A stretch of 64,000 nucleotides of DNA. Origin: Mycobacterium sp. ITM-2016-00316. Lineage in GTDB: Bacteria; Actinomycetota; Actinomycetes; Mycobacteriales; Mycobacteriaceae. Below, piece after piece: positions 15,717 through 24,255 of this stretch. Position 1 is the stretch's first letter. Each line of letters opens with the position of its first letter. The notes below the pieces were generated by a model. It saw only the letters and a program-made list of their open reading frames with translations. It did not search any database and was not told the DNA's origin. The stretch spans positions 1,116,001 through 1,180,000 of the forward strand of contig NZ_CP134398.1 in assembly GCF_002968335.2 (NCBI RefSeq), read 5' to 3'. Position numbers and translations under genes: made by a program.

Positions 15717-16145
15717 ATGACGGAACCGAATCTCGACCCGGCGGTGGACTACCCGCTGAGCGTGCATCGCAGGGACCTGCTGTTCACTCCGACCGGAAAG
15801 TCGATCGACGCCATCACCATGGATGCGGTGATGGCCGGGGACGTGGAGGCGGCCGATCTGCGCATCACCCCTGAGGCGCTCAGGTTGCAGGCCCAGATCG
15901 CCGAGAAGTCCGGCCGGACCCAGATCGGGGCCAACCTTCGTCGCGCCGCGGAGATGACCGTGATCTCGGATGAACGTGTCCTGGAGATCTACAACGCACT
16001 GCGCCCCAACGCGTCCACCAAAGCAGAATTGGACGCCATCGCCGACGAATTGTCGACTCAATACCGGGCCGAACATCTCGCGCAATTGGTGCGGGAAGCG
16101 GCTGATGTCTATGAACGCCGCGATGTGCTCGCGGCCGGCGAATAG
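15717..16145 (+). CDS. pduE: Propanediol/glycerol dehydratase, small subunit
   Basis: The 142-residue protein matches the small (gamma) subunit of B12-dependent diol dehydratase (DYPLSVHRRDLLFTPTGKSIDAITMD near the N-terminus, RITPEALRLQAQIAEKSGR, NLRRAAEMTVISDERVLEIYNALRP). ATG 15717 follows CTGGAG; an earlier in-frame ATG at 15669 falls within the leader hairpins. It is the first gene of the operon, whereas enteric operons place this subunit third, after large and medium. No long N-terminal encapsulation-type extension is present, consistent with a non-compartmentalised enzyme. Confidence 0.88.
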   Translation: MTEPNLDPAVDYPLSVHRRDLLFTPTGKSIDAITMDAVMAGDVEAADLRITPEALRLQAQIAEKSGRTQIGANLRRAAEMTVISDERVLEIYNALRPNASTKAELDAIADELSTQYRAEHLAQLVREAADVYERRDVLAAGE

Positions 16146-16157
16146 GAGATCGGACCA

Positions 16158-17885
16158 GTGACAGCATCGGCAGTTCCGCAGAATCCTGCGATGGGCAAGG
16201 ACGGTGTCCGCCATTCACATCGCACGATGTTGCTGGAGGATCGTCCGGTCAACCTCGACGGTTTCGTCGAGGAGTGGCCGGAAGTCGGCATGGTCGCGAT
16301 GGACAGCGCATACGACCCGGCGCCGAGCGTCCGCGTCGAGAACGGTGTCATCGTAGAGATGGACGGTATCGCCCGCGCCGACTTCGACTTCATCGACCAG
16401 TTCATCGCGGACAAGGCGATCGATGTGGATACCACCGTGGCATCGATGGCCATCGATGCCGCCGAGATCGCGACAATGATGGTGGATCCCAAGGTGACTC
16501 GGGCCCAGGTCATTGCGGTCACCAAGGGGCTGACCGCGGCCAAGCTGCTCGAGGTGGCCAAGACGATGAACATCGTCGAGATCATGATGGCGATGCAGAA
16601 GATGCGGGCCCGGCGCACCCCGGCCAACCAGGCACACTGCACGAGTGCACGGGACAACCCGGTGCAGGTGGTCTGTGAGGCAGCCGAGGCATCGATCCGT
16701 GGATTCGCGGAAGTCGAGACCACATTGGGCGTGGTGCGTTACGCACCGTTGGTGGCGATGGCCCAGCAGATCGGCAGCCAGGTCGGTACCGGCGGACCGC
16801 TGACCCAGTGCGCACTGGAGGAGGCCACCGAGCTCGATCTGGGTATGCGCGGGATCACCGGCTACGCCGAGACCATCTCGGTGTACGGCACCGAACCGGT
16901 GTTCGTCGACGGTGACGACACCCCGTACTCCAAGGCGTTCCTGGCGTCTGCCTACGCGTCGCGCGGAATCAAGATGCGCTTCACCTCGGGCACCGGATCA
17001 GAGGTGCAGATGGGCAATGCGCAAGGTAAGTCGATGCTGTACTTGGAGATTCGTTGCATATTGATCGCCAAGGGTGCCGGTGTGCAGGGCCTGCAGAACG
17101 GCTCGATCTCGTGCATCGGTGTACCCGGTGCGGTGCCGGCAGGCATCCGTGCGGTGGCGGCGGAGAACCTGATCGCTTCGGCGGTGGACCTGGAGTGTGC
17201 CTCCGGCAACGACCAGTCCTTCTCCCACTCGGCCATGCGGCGCACCGCGCGGTTGATGCCACAGATGATGCCCGGTACCGACTTCGTCTGTTCGGGCTAC
17301 TCCGCGGTTCCCAACTACGACAACATGTTCGCCGGGTCCAACGTGGACAGCGACGATTTCGACGACTTCAACACGATCCAGCGGGATCTGCAGATCGACG
17401 GCGGCCTGCGCCATGTCAAGGAGTCCGAGATCCTGGCGGTACGAACCCGGGCGGCCAAGGCCCTGCAGGCAGTCTTCGCGCACCTCGACCTGCCACCCAT
17501 CAGCGATGCCGAGATCGATGCGGCCGTCTATGCCAACGGGAGCCGGGAGTGCATCCCGCGGGATGTACTGGAGGATCTCAAGGGCGCCCAGCAGGTGATG
17601 GACCGCAATGTGACCGGACTCGACCTGGTCAAGGCGCTGGAGGCCACCGGATTCTCCGATGTCGCGTCCAACCTGTTGACCGTTCTGCGGCAACGTGTTT
17701 CGGGCGACCTCTTGCAGACATCGGCGATCATGACCCGTGATCTGGAGCCGTTGTCGGCGGTCAACGATGCCAATGACTACAACGGGCCCAACACCGGTTA
17801 CCGGCCGTCGGGCGCGCGCTGGGAAGAGATGAAACGGCTGCGCCACGTCACCAGCGCATCGAACCCGGAACAGGAGGTGGAATGA
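16158..17885 (+). CDS. pduC: Propanediol/glycerol dehydratase, large (catalytic) subunit
   Basis: This 575-residue alpha subunit follows the recalled Klebsiella enzyme closely along its length (RPVNLDGFVEEWPEVGMVAM, QKMRARRTPANQAHCTS, DGDDTPYSKAFLASAYASRG, ECASGNDQSFSHS, PNYDNMFAGSN). Substrate- and metal-site residues are present at the expected offset of about +17 (His near 160, Glu near 187 and 238). It removes water from 1,2-propanediol or glycerol by an adenosylcobalamin radical mechanism, giving propionaldehyde or 3-hydroxypropionaldehyde. Sequence alone does not settle which substrate is preferred. GTG 16158 has a TAGGAGA site. Confidence 0.95.
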   Translation: MTASAVPQNPAMGKDGVRHSHRTMLLEDRPVNLDGFVEEWPEVGMVAMDSAYDPAPSVRVENGVIVEMDGIARADFDFIDQFIADKAIDVDTTVASMAIDAAEIATMMVDPKVTRAQVIAVTKGLTAAKLLEVAKTMNIVEIMMAMQKMRARRTPANQAHCTSARDNPVQVVCEAAEASIRGFAEVETTLGVVRYAPLVAMAQQIGSQVGTGGPLTQCALEEATELDLGMRGITGYAETISVYGTEPVFVDGDDTPYSKAFLASAYASRGIKMRFTSGTGSEVQMGNAQGKSMLYLEIRCILIAKGAGVQGLQNGSISCIGVPGAVPAGIRAVAAENLIASAVDLECASGNDQSFSHSAMRRTARLMPQMMPGTDFVCSGYSAVPNYDNMFAGSNVDSDDFDDFNTIQRDLQIDGGLRHVKESEILAVRTRAAKALQAVFAHLDLPPISDAEIDAAVYANGSRECIPRDVLEDLKGAQQVMDRNVTGLDLVKALEATGFSDVASNLLTVLRQRVSGDLLQTSAIMTRDLEPLSAVNDANDYNGPNTGYRPSGARWEEMKRLRHVTSASNPEQEVE

Positions 17886-18475
17886 CCATGTCGCCCACAT
17901 TGAACGACGCGCCGCGCACGCTGACCTTCGAGGAGATCGGTCCGGCGCAGCGCGGCACGCGCAGCGATGAGGTGGTGCTGGCCATCTCACCGGCCTTCGC
18001 CGACTTCTTCAGCCAGACCATCGTGGACATCCCGCACGCGGAGGTGGTGCGTCAGATCTTGGCGGGCATCGAGGAGCAGGAGGTCGCTGCTCGCTGTATC
18101 CGAGTCACCCACAGTGCCGACCTGGCGGTGTTGGCGCACACCGCGGCCAAGCTGTCGGGGTCGGGTATCGGAATCGGGATCCTGTCCCGTGGCACCTCGA
18201 TGATCCACCAGCGGGACCTGCCGAGGCTGTCGAGCCTGGAACTGTTTCCGCAGTGTCCGCTGCTGACGTTGGAGACCTATCGCAATATCGGCGCCAACGC
18301 CGCCCAGTACGCGAAAGGGGAGTCCCCGGAGCCGGTTCCGACGCTGAATGACCAGATGGCGCGGCCGCGGTGGCAGGCCAAGGCGGCGCTGTTGCACCTC
18401 AAGGAGACCGAACAGATCCGCAAGGGTGCCAAGCCCGTCGAGGTGGTCGCCAGGTTCTCTGCCGCCGCCGTCTGA
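17882..18475 (+). CDS. pduD: Propanediol/glycerol dehydratase, medium subunit
   Basis: The 197-residue beta subunit contains the B12-contact region typical of the family (DEVVLAISPAFADFF, VVRQILAGIEEQEV, RVTHSADLAVLAHTAAKLSGSGIGIGILSRGTSMIHQRDLPRL). With the large and small subunits it forms the (alpha-beta-gamma)2 holoenzyme and binds adenosylcobalamin at the alpha-beta interface. Its ATG overlaps the large-subunit stop as ATGA. The enteric PduD N-terminal targeting peptide is absent, in keeping with the lack of shell genes. Confidence 0.92.
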   Translation: MTMSPTLNDAPRTLTFEEIGPAQRGTRSDEVVLAISPAFADFFSQTIVDIPHAEVVRQILAGIEEQEVAARCIRVTHSADLAVLAHTAAKLSGSGIGIGILSRGTSMIHQRDLPRLSSLELFPQCPLLTLETYRNIGANAAQYAKGESPEPVPTLNDQMARPRWQAKAALLHLKETEQIRKGAKPVEVVARFSAAAV

Positions 18476-18524
18476 ACTTGGCGCCGGACAATCTCCGAGC
18501 AGGACAAGGAAAGGGGTTCGATCG

Positions 18525-20396
18525 GTGAGTGTGACGGTGGTCGGGGTCGATATCGGCAACTCCACGACCGAGGCCAGCGTCGCCCTCATCGACCGGGACG
18601 GGTCGGTGCGCTACGTCGGCGTCGCCCTGACCCGGACGACCGGGATCAAGGGCACCGTCAAGAACGTCGACGGTGTGGTCACGGCGGTGACCCGCGCCGC
18701 CCAGGACGCCGGGATCCGGCTGGCCGACCTGGATGTGATCCTGCTCAACGAGGCAACACCGGTGATCAGTGGATTGGCGATGGAGACCATCACCGAGACG
18801 ATCATCACCGAGTCGACCATGATCGGCCACGATCCCCGCACGCCGGGAGGCCGGGGGCTCGGCGTCGGCACCATCGTCGACTTCGGGGCCCTTCCCGAGA
18901 CGGAGCCCGGGGATCGCGTGATCGTGGTGGTACCACGGGGTGTCGACTTCGACCTCACCGCGAGCACCCTCAACGCCGCGGTGGAACGCGGGGTCGATGT
19001 CACCGCCGCGATTCTGGGTAACGACGATGCGGTGCTGGTGGCCAACCGGCTGAACCGTCCGATCCCGATCATCGACGAGGTGTCGCGGGTCGACGCGGTG
19101 CCGGTGGGCATGTTGGCGGCGGTGGAGGTGGCCGGACCGGGTCAGTCGATTCGTACCTTGTCCAATGCCTATGGCCTGGCGACCATTTTCGAGCTCGACC
19201 CCGATCAGACCCGGGTGGTCTCCCCGGTGGCGCGGGCGTTGACCGGTAATCGTTCGGCCGTCGTGATCCGCACGCCCTCCGGTGATGTCGAGGACCGGAC
19301 GATTCCGGCCGGGTCCCTGGAGTTCATCGGTGCCGCCAAACGCGGGAGCATCGACGTCTCGCGTGGCGCAGCGGAGATCATGGCCGAGGTGGAAAGGGTC
19401 AGCCCACTGCGCGATGTGCTGGGGGAGTCCGGGACCAACACCGGCGGCATGATCTCCAACGTCCGCCAGAGCATGGCCGATCTGTCCAAGCATGCGTTGG
19501 CCGATGTGCACATCCAGGACCTGCTGGCCATCGACACCCTGGTGCCGCAGGAGGTTCGCGGTGGTGTGGCCGGCGAGGTCGCCCTGGAGAACGCCGTCGC
19601 GCTGGCGGCCATGGTGCGCACCAAGGAGAGCGGTATGCAGGCGGTGGCCTACGCGGTGGCGGCCGCGCTCGCCGACGCCGGTTGCGGGCGGATCGCCGCG
19701 GTGGTGGGAGGGGTGGAGGCCGAGATGGCGGTGCTCGGTGCGCTCACCACGCCGGGCACCGACAAGCCACTCGTCGTGCTGGACATGGGCGGCGGCTCCA
19801 CCGACGCCGCGGTGATCGACAGCGACGGCGCCACCCAGGCGGTGCATCTGGCCGGTGCCGGAGACCTGGTGACCAAACTGATCGATGCCGAGTTGGGTCT
19901 GGACAACCTCGAACTGGCCGAGGAAATCAAACAGTTCCCGCTCGGCAAGGCGGAGAGCTTCTTTCATGTGAGGCTGGAGAACGGTACCGTTCAGTTCTTC
20001 GAGAAGCCATTGTCGCCCAACGCGTTTGCGCGCGTGGTGACGCTGACGGCAACGGGGATGAATCCGATCCCGACCCGGCATTCGCTGGACCGGATCCGCG
20101 CGGTGCGCCGCACGGCCAAGGAGCGCGTGTTCGTCGTGAACGCGCTGCGGGCGCTGCGCGGTATCGCGCCGCACGGTGATCTGCGCCGGATCGGATTCGT
20201 CGTGCTGCTGGGGGGATGTGCACTGGATTTCGAGATTCCCGACCTCATCGCGGATGCTGTGGCTCCCTATGGAATCGTCTGTGGCACAGGGAACGTGCGA
20301 GGTACCGAAGGGCCGCGAAACGCGGTCGCCTCGGGCCTGGTCGCCGCGTATGCCGCGACCCACGGGGCTCCGGACAGGATCTCGGTCGATGCTTGA
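18525..20396 (+). CDS. pduG: Diol dehydratase-reactivating factor, large subunit (DdrA/PduG)
   Basis: The 623-residue protein opens with GVDIGNSTTEASVALID and carries VVLDMGGGSTDAAVID later, the actin/Hsp70-type ATPase motifs of reactivases. It exchanges damaged cobalamin for fresh adenosylcobalamin in inactivated dehydratase, using ATP. This matters because glycerol causes suicide inactivation. GTG 18525, preceded by AAGGAAAGGGG, fits the family N-terminus; the frame is open further upstream, but that part would overlap the medium-subunit gene. Its stop overlaps the ddrB start. Confidence 0.93.
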   Translation: MSVTVVGVDIGNSTTEASVALIDRDGSVRYVGVALTRTTGIKGTVKNVDGVVTAVTRAAQDAGIRLADLDVILLNEATPVISGLAMETITETIITESTMIGHDPRTPGGRGLGVGTIVDFGALPETEPGDRVIVVVPRGVDFDLTASTLNAAVERGVDVTAAILGNDDAVLVANRLNRPIPIIDEVSRVDAVPVGMLAAVEVAGPGQSIRTLSNAYGLATIFELDPDQTRVVSPVARALTGNRSAVVIRTPSGDVEDRTIPAGSLEFIGAAKRGSIDVSRGAAEIMAEVERVSPLRDVLGESGTNTGGMISNVRQSMADLSKHALADVHIQDLLAIDTLVPQEVRGGVAGEVALENAVALAAMVRTKESGMQAVAYAVAAALADAGCGRIAAVVGGVEAEMAVLGALTTPGTDKPLVVLDMGGGSTDAAVIDSDGATQAVHLAGAGDLVTKLIDAELGLDNLELAEEIKQFPLGKAESFFHVRLENGTVQFFEKPLSPNAFARVVTLTATGMNPIPTRHSLDRIRAVRRTAKERVFVVNALRALRGIAPHGDLRRIGFVVLLGGCALDFEIPDLIADAVAPYGIVCGTGNVRGTEGPRNAVASGLVAAYAATHGAPDRISVDA

Positions 20397-20748
20397 GGGT
20401 GGTCAGCCTGAGAAGCCCGCCATCTTGGTGATCAGCGCCGCGCAATCGGCCATCGAGGTCGAGGTGCTGGCCGGGATCGAGGAGGAGGGGGTGCCCTACG
20501 TCCTGGAGCGGACGACCGGCGATCGGTCTGCCGTCGACCTGGCGCGCCGCGCCGCGGAGAGGTCCTCGTTGGAGGTCGGTGTCGGGGCCGACCGCACGGG
20601 CCGGGTGGCCATCATGCATGCCAAGCTGCCGGAATCGGTTGCCGGATTGTTCAGCGAGGCCCCCGCGACGGCTGCGGTGGCTCGGGTTGCGGGTCACAAT
20701 GCCGCACGCATCGTCGTCGGAATCCCGCTGCGGTCGGCTCCCCGGTGA
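20389..20748 (+). CDS. pduH: Diol dehydratase-reactivating factor, small subunit (DdrB/PduH)
   Basis: This 119-residue protein matches DdrB/PduH in size and pattern (PAILVISAAQSAIEVEVLAGIEEEGVPYVLE, VGADRTGRVAIMHAKLPE, GHNAARIVVGIPLR). It pairs with the large subunit in the reactivase complex and resembles the dehydratase medium subunit in fold. ATG 20389 overlaps the end of pduG. The following hypothetical gene starts inside its stop codon. Confidence 0.87.
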   Translation: MLEGGQPEKPAILVISAAQSAIEVEVLAGIEEEGVPYVLERTTGDRSAVDLARRAAERSSLEVGVGADRTGRVAIMHAKLPESVAGLFSEAPATAAVARVAGHNAARIVVGIPLRSAPR

Positions 20749-21155
20749 CCGTCGCCCCGGTCGACAACCCGCAACTGCGGGCGCAGATCCTGGACTCGCT
20801 GCGCACCATCGACGATTCGGTCAAGGCGCAGAGCGCCCTGTTGAACGGCTGTTGCGACGCCGAATGGCTCGATGACGACTCCCGGACCTCGGTGCGGTGG
20901 CTGCTGTCGGCGCTGCGCGAGCATCGTCGAAACCTGCGCAAGATGTCGCGGGTGTGGCGCGCGCTGGGCGTCGACGACCACATCGACGGCGAGCTGGTCG
21001 CGGCCACCGCGGATCTGCTCGACGAGCATCGTTCCTTCCGGCCCCATATCGAGCACTGGCGTGCGGCCGCAGTAGCGGGTATCCGTTCGGACCGGTCGCG
21101 GTTCTGGCGCGACATGCTCGATCTCGCCGAGTCGAATCTGCGCAGCGCGAGCTGA
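20745..21155 (+). CDS. Hypothetical protein encoded at the end of the dehydratase operon
   Basis: This 136-residue, mainly helical and charged protein has no family that I recognise. Visible features are a Cys-Cys pair (LLNGCCDAEW), several Trp residues and Arg-rich helices (LREHRRNLRKMSRVWRALG). There is no signal peptide or membrane segment. Its GTG overlaps the ddrB stop (GTGA), so it is translated with the reactivase and probably serves the dehydratase system. A role as an assembly or stability factor is only a guess. Confidence 0.6.
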   Translation: MTVAPVDNPQLRAQILDSLRTIDDSVKAQSALLNGCCDAEWLDDDSRTSVRWLLSALREHRRNLRKMSRVWRALGVDDHIDGELVAATADLLDEHRSFRPHIEHWRAAAVAGIRSDRSRFWRDMLDLAESNLRSAS

Positions 21156-21428
21156 TCCCGCGAATCTGATCGGATTCGTCCAGAAGCGATTCACCGCGGC
21201 CACACGCCGGGCGGAAATGGACATTCTGGGGTGGACACGGCCGCGTTTACGGACGATACTGCTGTATCAAAGGTTGGGAATCAGACCTTTAGGTTGTCTC
21301 GCGGTGAGCAGCCGGACGCGTGAACGTATGACGCCGGTTTCGCGACCGGGTCCAGACCGGCGCACCAGCGCACGGAATATCAAGAGCCCCACAAGAATCT
21401 GATTGCACTGTGAACGAAGGAGTTCCAA
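21156..21428. other. Intergenic region before the ethanolamine operon
   Basis: This 273-bp region should carry the promoter of the permease-eutBC operon. A GAAGGAG ribosome-binding site is at 21416-21422. I saw neither the TGCAAC repeat nor B12-riboswitch boxes here. Confidence 0.4.
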
Positions 21429-22841
21429 GTGGCCGGTGTTGAAGAACACCTCGAGAGTGCGGACTATCTGCAAAAGCGTCAGCTCAAGTCGGGCACCGCG
21501 GGCTGGGTGCTGTTGGCCGGTCTCGGCATCAGCTATGTCATCTCCGGTGATTACTCGGGCTGGAACTTCGGCCTCGCGGAGGGTGGTTTCGGCGGGCTGG
21601 CCATCGCGGCCGTCATCATCGCCGGCATGTACCTGGCGCTGGTGCTGGGCATGGCGGAGCTGTCCTCGGCGCTGCCTGCCGCCGGTGGCGGCTACACCTT
21701 CGCGCGGCGGGCGCTCGGTCCTTGGGGTGGTTTCGCCACCGGCACAGCCATTCTCATCGAGTACGCCATCGCGCCGGCGGCCATCGCCACCTTCATCGGG
21801 GCCTACGTCGAGTCGCTGGGGCTGTTCGGCATCACCGACGGCTGGTGGGTGTACCTGGCCGCGTATCTGATCTTCATCGGTATCCACCTCGCGGGTGTGG
21901 GTGAGGCGCTCAAGGTGATGTTCGTGATCACCGCGATCGCGCTGGTCGGCCTGCTGGTGTTCGCGATCGCCGCCATCGGGCATTTCGACGTCGCCAATCT
22001 CACCGACATGGCCGTCGACGAGACCGCCGCCGGCGCCTCCAGTTGGCTGCCCAACGGCTACATGGGCATCTGGGCGGCCTTCCCGTTCGCCATCTGGTTC
22101 TTCCTCGCGATCGAAGGCGTGCCGCTGGCGGCCGAGGAGACCGCCAACCCGGAGCGGAACGTGCCGCGCGGCATCATCGCCGGCATGGCCGTGCTGCTGG
22201 TCACCTGCGCGACCGTGCTGATCCTCACCACCGGCGCCGGCGGAGCCGACGCGATGTCGAGCTCGGGTAACCCACTCGTGGAGGCGCTGGGCGACGGGAC
22301 AGCCGCCAAGGTCGTCAACTACATCGGCCTCGCCGGTCTGATTGCCAGCTTCTTCTCCATCATCTACGCCTATTCGCGACAGTTGTTCGCGCTGTCGCGG
22401 GCCGGGTACCTGCCCAAGACGCTGTCGGTGACCAACGCGCGCAAGGCACCCTTCCTCGCCTTGCTGGTGCCCGGGATCATCGGGTTCGTGCTCTCCCTGA
22501 CCGGCCAGGGCGCGATGCTGCTGAACATGGCGGTCTTCGGGGCGGCACTGAGCTATGTGCTGATGATGATCAGCCATATCGTGCTGCGCCGCCGCGAACC
22601 GGAGATGCCGCGTCCCTACCGCACCCCGGGCGGCGTCGTGACCACCGGCTTCGCCCTCGTCATCGGCGTGTTCGCTGTCATCGCGACCTTCCTGGTCGAC
22701 CCCGTCGCCGCCGGGTGGTGCCTGGGTGTGTTCGCCGCGTTCATGCTCTATTTCGCGGTGTACAGCCGCCACAAACTGGTGTCGAATTCCCCCGATGAGG
22801 AATTCGCGATGCTCGCGAGAGCGGAGAGCGAGCTCAAGTGA
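21429..22841 (+). CDS. eat: Ethanolamine permease (APC superfamily)
   Basis: This 470-residue protein has about twelve hydrophobic segments. The N-terminal region is typical of APC/ethanolamine permeases (LKSGTAGWVLLAGLGISYVISGDYSGWNFGLAEGGFGG). Other matching stretches are ELSSALPAAGGGYTFARRALGPWGGF and FPFAIWFFLAIEGVPLAAEE. It should import ethanolamine, and possibly related amino alcohols, for the ammonia-lyase encoded next. It starts with GTG and its stop overlaps the eutB start (GTGA), indicating translational coupling. Confidence 0.88.
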   Translation: MAGVEEHLESADYLQKRQLKSGTAGWVLLAGLGISYVISGDYSGWNFGLAEGGFGGLAIAAVIIAGMYLALVLGMAELSSALPAAGGGYTFARRALGPWGGFATGTAILIEYAIAPAAIATFIGAYVESLGLFGITDGWWVYLAAYLIFIGIHLAGVGEALKVMFVITAIALVGLLVFAIAAIGHFDVANLTDMAVDETAAGASSWLPNGYMGIWAAFPFAIWFFLAIEGVPLAAEETANPERNVPRGIIAGMAVLLVTCATVLILTTGAGGADAMSSSGNPLVEALGDGTAAKVVNYIGLAGLIASFFSIIYAYSRQLFALSRAGYLPKTLSVTNARKAPFLALLVPGIIGFVLSLTGQGAMLLNMAVFGAALSYVLMMISHIVLRRREPEMPRPYRTPGGVVTTGFALVIGVFAVIATFLVDPVAAGWCLGVFAAFMLYFAVYSRHKLVSNSPDEEFAMLARAESELK

Positions 22842-24247
22842 TCTACCGGCAGCAGGTCTCGGGCGTCAGCTACGCCTTCGACGGACTCGTGGAGGTGATG
22901 GCCAAGGCCACACCGCTGCGCTCGGGCGACCAACTCGCCGGGTGCGCCGCCGAACACGACGCGGAACGCGCGGCCGCCGCGTGGGTGCTCGCAGACCTGC
23001 CGCTGGACACCTTCCTCAATCAGGACGTTGTCGACTACGACACCGACGAGGTGACCCGGCTGATCATGGACACCCATGACCGCCAGGCCTTTTCGGCGAT
23101 ATCGGGACTGACGGTGGGCGGCCTGCGGGACTGGCTGCTGGAGACCTCCTCGCATGACGACAGCGCCATGCGGATCGCGTCCATCGCCCCGGGGCTGACC
23201 CCCGAGATGGTGGCCGCGGTCAGCAAGATCATGCGCAACCAGGACCTCATCGCGGTCGCGGCGGCCACCACGGTCACCGCGTCGTTCCGCACCACCGTCG
23301 GGCTGCCCGGCACCTTGGCGACCCGGCTGCAGCCCAACCATCCGACCGATGACCCGCGGGGTATCGCGGCCGCCGTGCTGGATGGGCTGTTGCTGGGCTG
23401 CGGGGACGCGGTGATCGGCATCAACCCGGCGACGGATTCCCCGCAGGCCACCGCCGACCTGCTGGTGCTGCTCGATTCCATCCGCACCCGCTACGACATC
23501 CCGGTGCAGTCCTGCGTCTTGTCGCACATCACCACCACCATCGGGCTGATCGAGAGCGGCGCACCGGTCGACCTGGTGTTTCAGTCCATCGCCGGCACCG
23601 AGGGCGCCAACTCCGCCTTCGGCGTGGATATCGCGCTGCTGCGGGAGGGCCGCGAGGCCGCCATGAGCCTGGGGCGGGGGACCGTCGGCGACAACGTGAT
23701 GTACCTGGAGACCGGGCAGGGGTCGGCGCTCAGCTCACACACCCACCTGGGCGTCGGCGGCAAACCGGTCGATCAGCAGACCCTGGAGACGCGGGCCTAT
23801 GCGGTCGCGCGTGATCTGAACCCGCTGCTGGTCAACACCGTCGTCGGCTTCATCGGCCCCGAATACCTGTACGACGGCAAGCAGATCATCCGGGCCGGCC
23901 TCGAAGACCACTTCTGCGGCAAGCTGCTCGGGCTGCCGATGGGCGTCGACGTCTGCTACACCAACCACGCCGAGGCCGACCAGAACGATATGGACACCCT
24001 GCTGACGCTGCTGGCTGCGGCCGGGGCGGCGTTCGTGATCACCGTTCCGGGAGCCGATGACGTGATGCTCGGCTATCAGAGCCTGTCCTTCCACGATGTG
24101 CTGACCACCCGCCGCACCCTGGGGCTGCGGCCGGCGCCGGAGTTCGAGGACTGGCTGCGCAAGGTCGGGATGGTCGACGAGACCGGCCGGCTGACACCGT
24201 TCGATCTGACGCACTCACCGTTGCGTGCGCTCACCTCTGCCACCTGA
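22838..24247 (+). CDS. eutB: Ethanolamine ammonia-lyase, large subunit
   Basis: The 469-residue protein is a full-length EutB. Recognisable stretches include GINPATDSPQATADLL, FQSIAGTEGANSAFGVDIALL, YLETGQGSALSSHTHLGVGGKPVDQQT and FIGPEYLYDGKQIIRAGLEDHFCGKLLGLPMGVDVCYTNHAEADQNDMD. It catalyses adenosylcobalamin-dependent deamination of ethanolamine to acetaldehyde and ammonia. The acetaldehyde can feed the aldehyde dehydrogenase at 5123. It starts at a GTG overlapping the permease stop. No EutA reactivase gene was found in the window. Confidence 0.94.
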   Translation: MIYRQQVSGVSYAFDGLVEVMAKATPLRSGDQLAGCAAEHDAERAAAAWVLADLPLDTFLNQDVVDYDTDEVTRLIMDTHDRQAFSAISGLTVGGLRDWLLETSSHDDSAMRIASIAPGLTPEMVAAVSKIMRNQDLIAVAAATTVTASFRTTVGLPGTLATRLQPNHPTDDPRGIAAAVLDGLLLGCGDAVIGINPATDSPQATADLLVLLDSIRTRYDIPVQSCVLSHITTTIGLIESGAPVDLVFQSIAGTEGANSAFGVDIALLREGREAAMSLGRGTVGDNVMYLETGQGSALSSHTHLGVGGKPVDQQTLETRAYAVARDLNPLLVNTVVGFIGPEYLYDGKQIIRAGLEDHFCGKLLGLPMGVDVCYTNHAEADQNDMDTLLTLLAAAGAAFVITVPGADDVMLGYQSLSFHDVLTTRRTLGLRPAPEFEDWLRKVGMVDETGRLTPFDLTHSPLRALTSAT

Positions 24248-24255
24248 GGAGCGGC

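Noticed and set aside
16158..17885. Assigning the dehydratase specifically to glycerol or to 1,2-propanediol.
   Set aside because: The active-site residues are shared by both enzyme types; glpF and glpK suggest glycerol but do not prove it.
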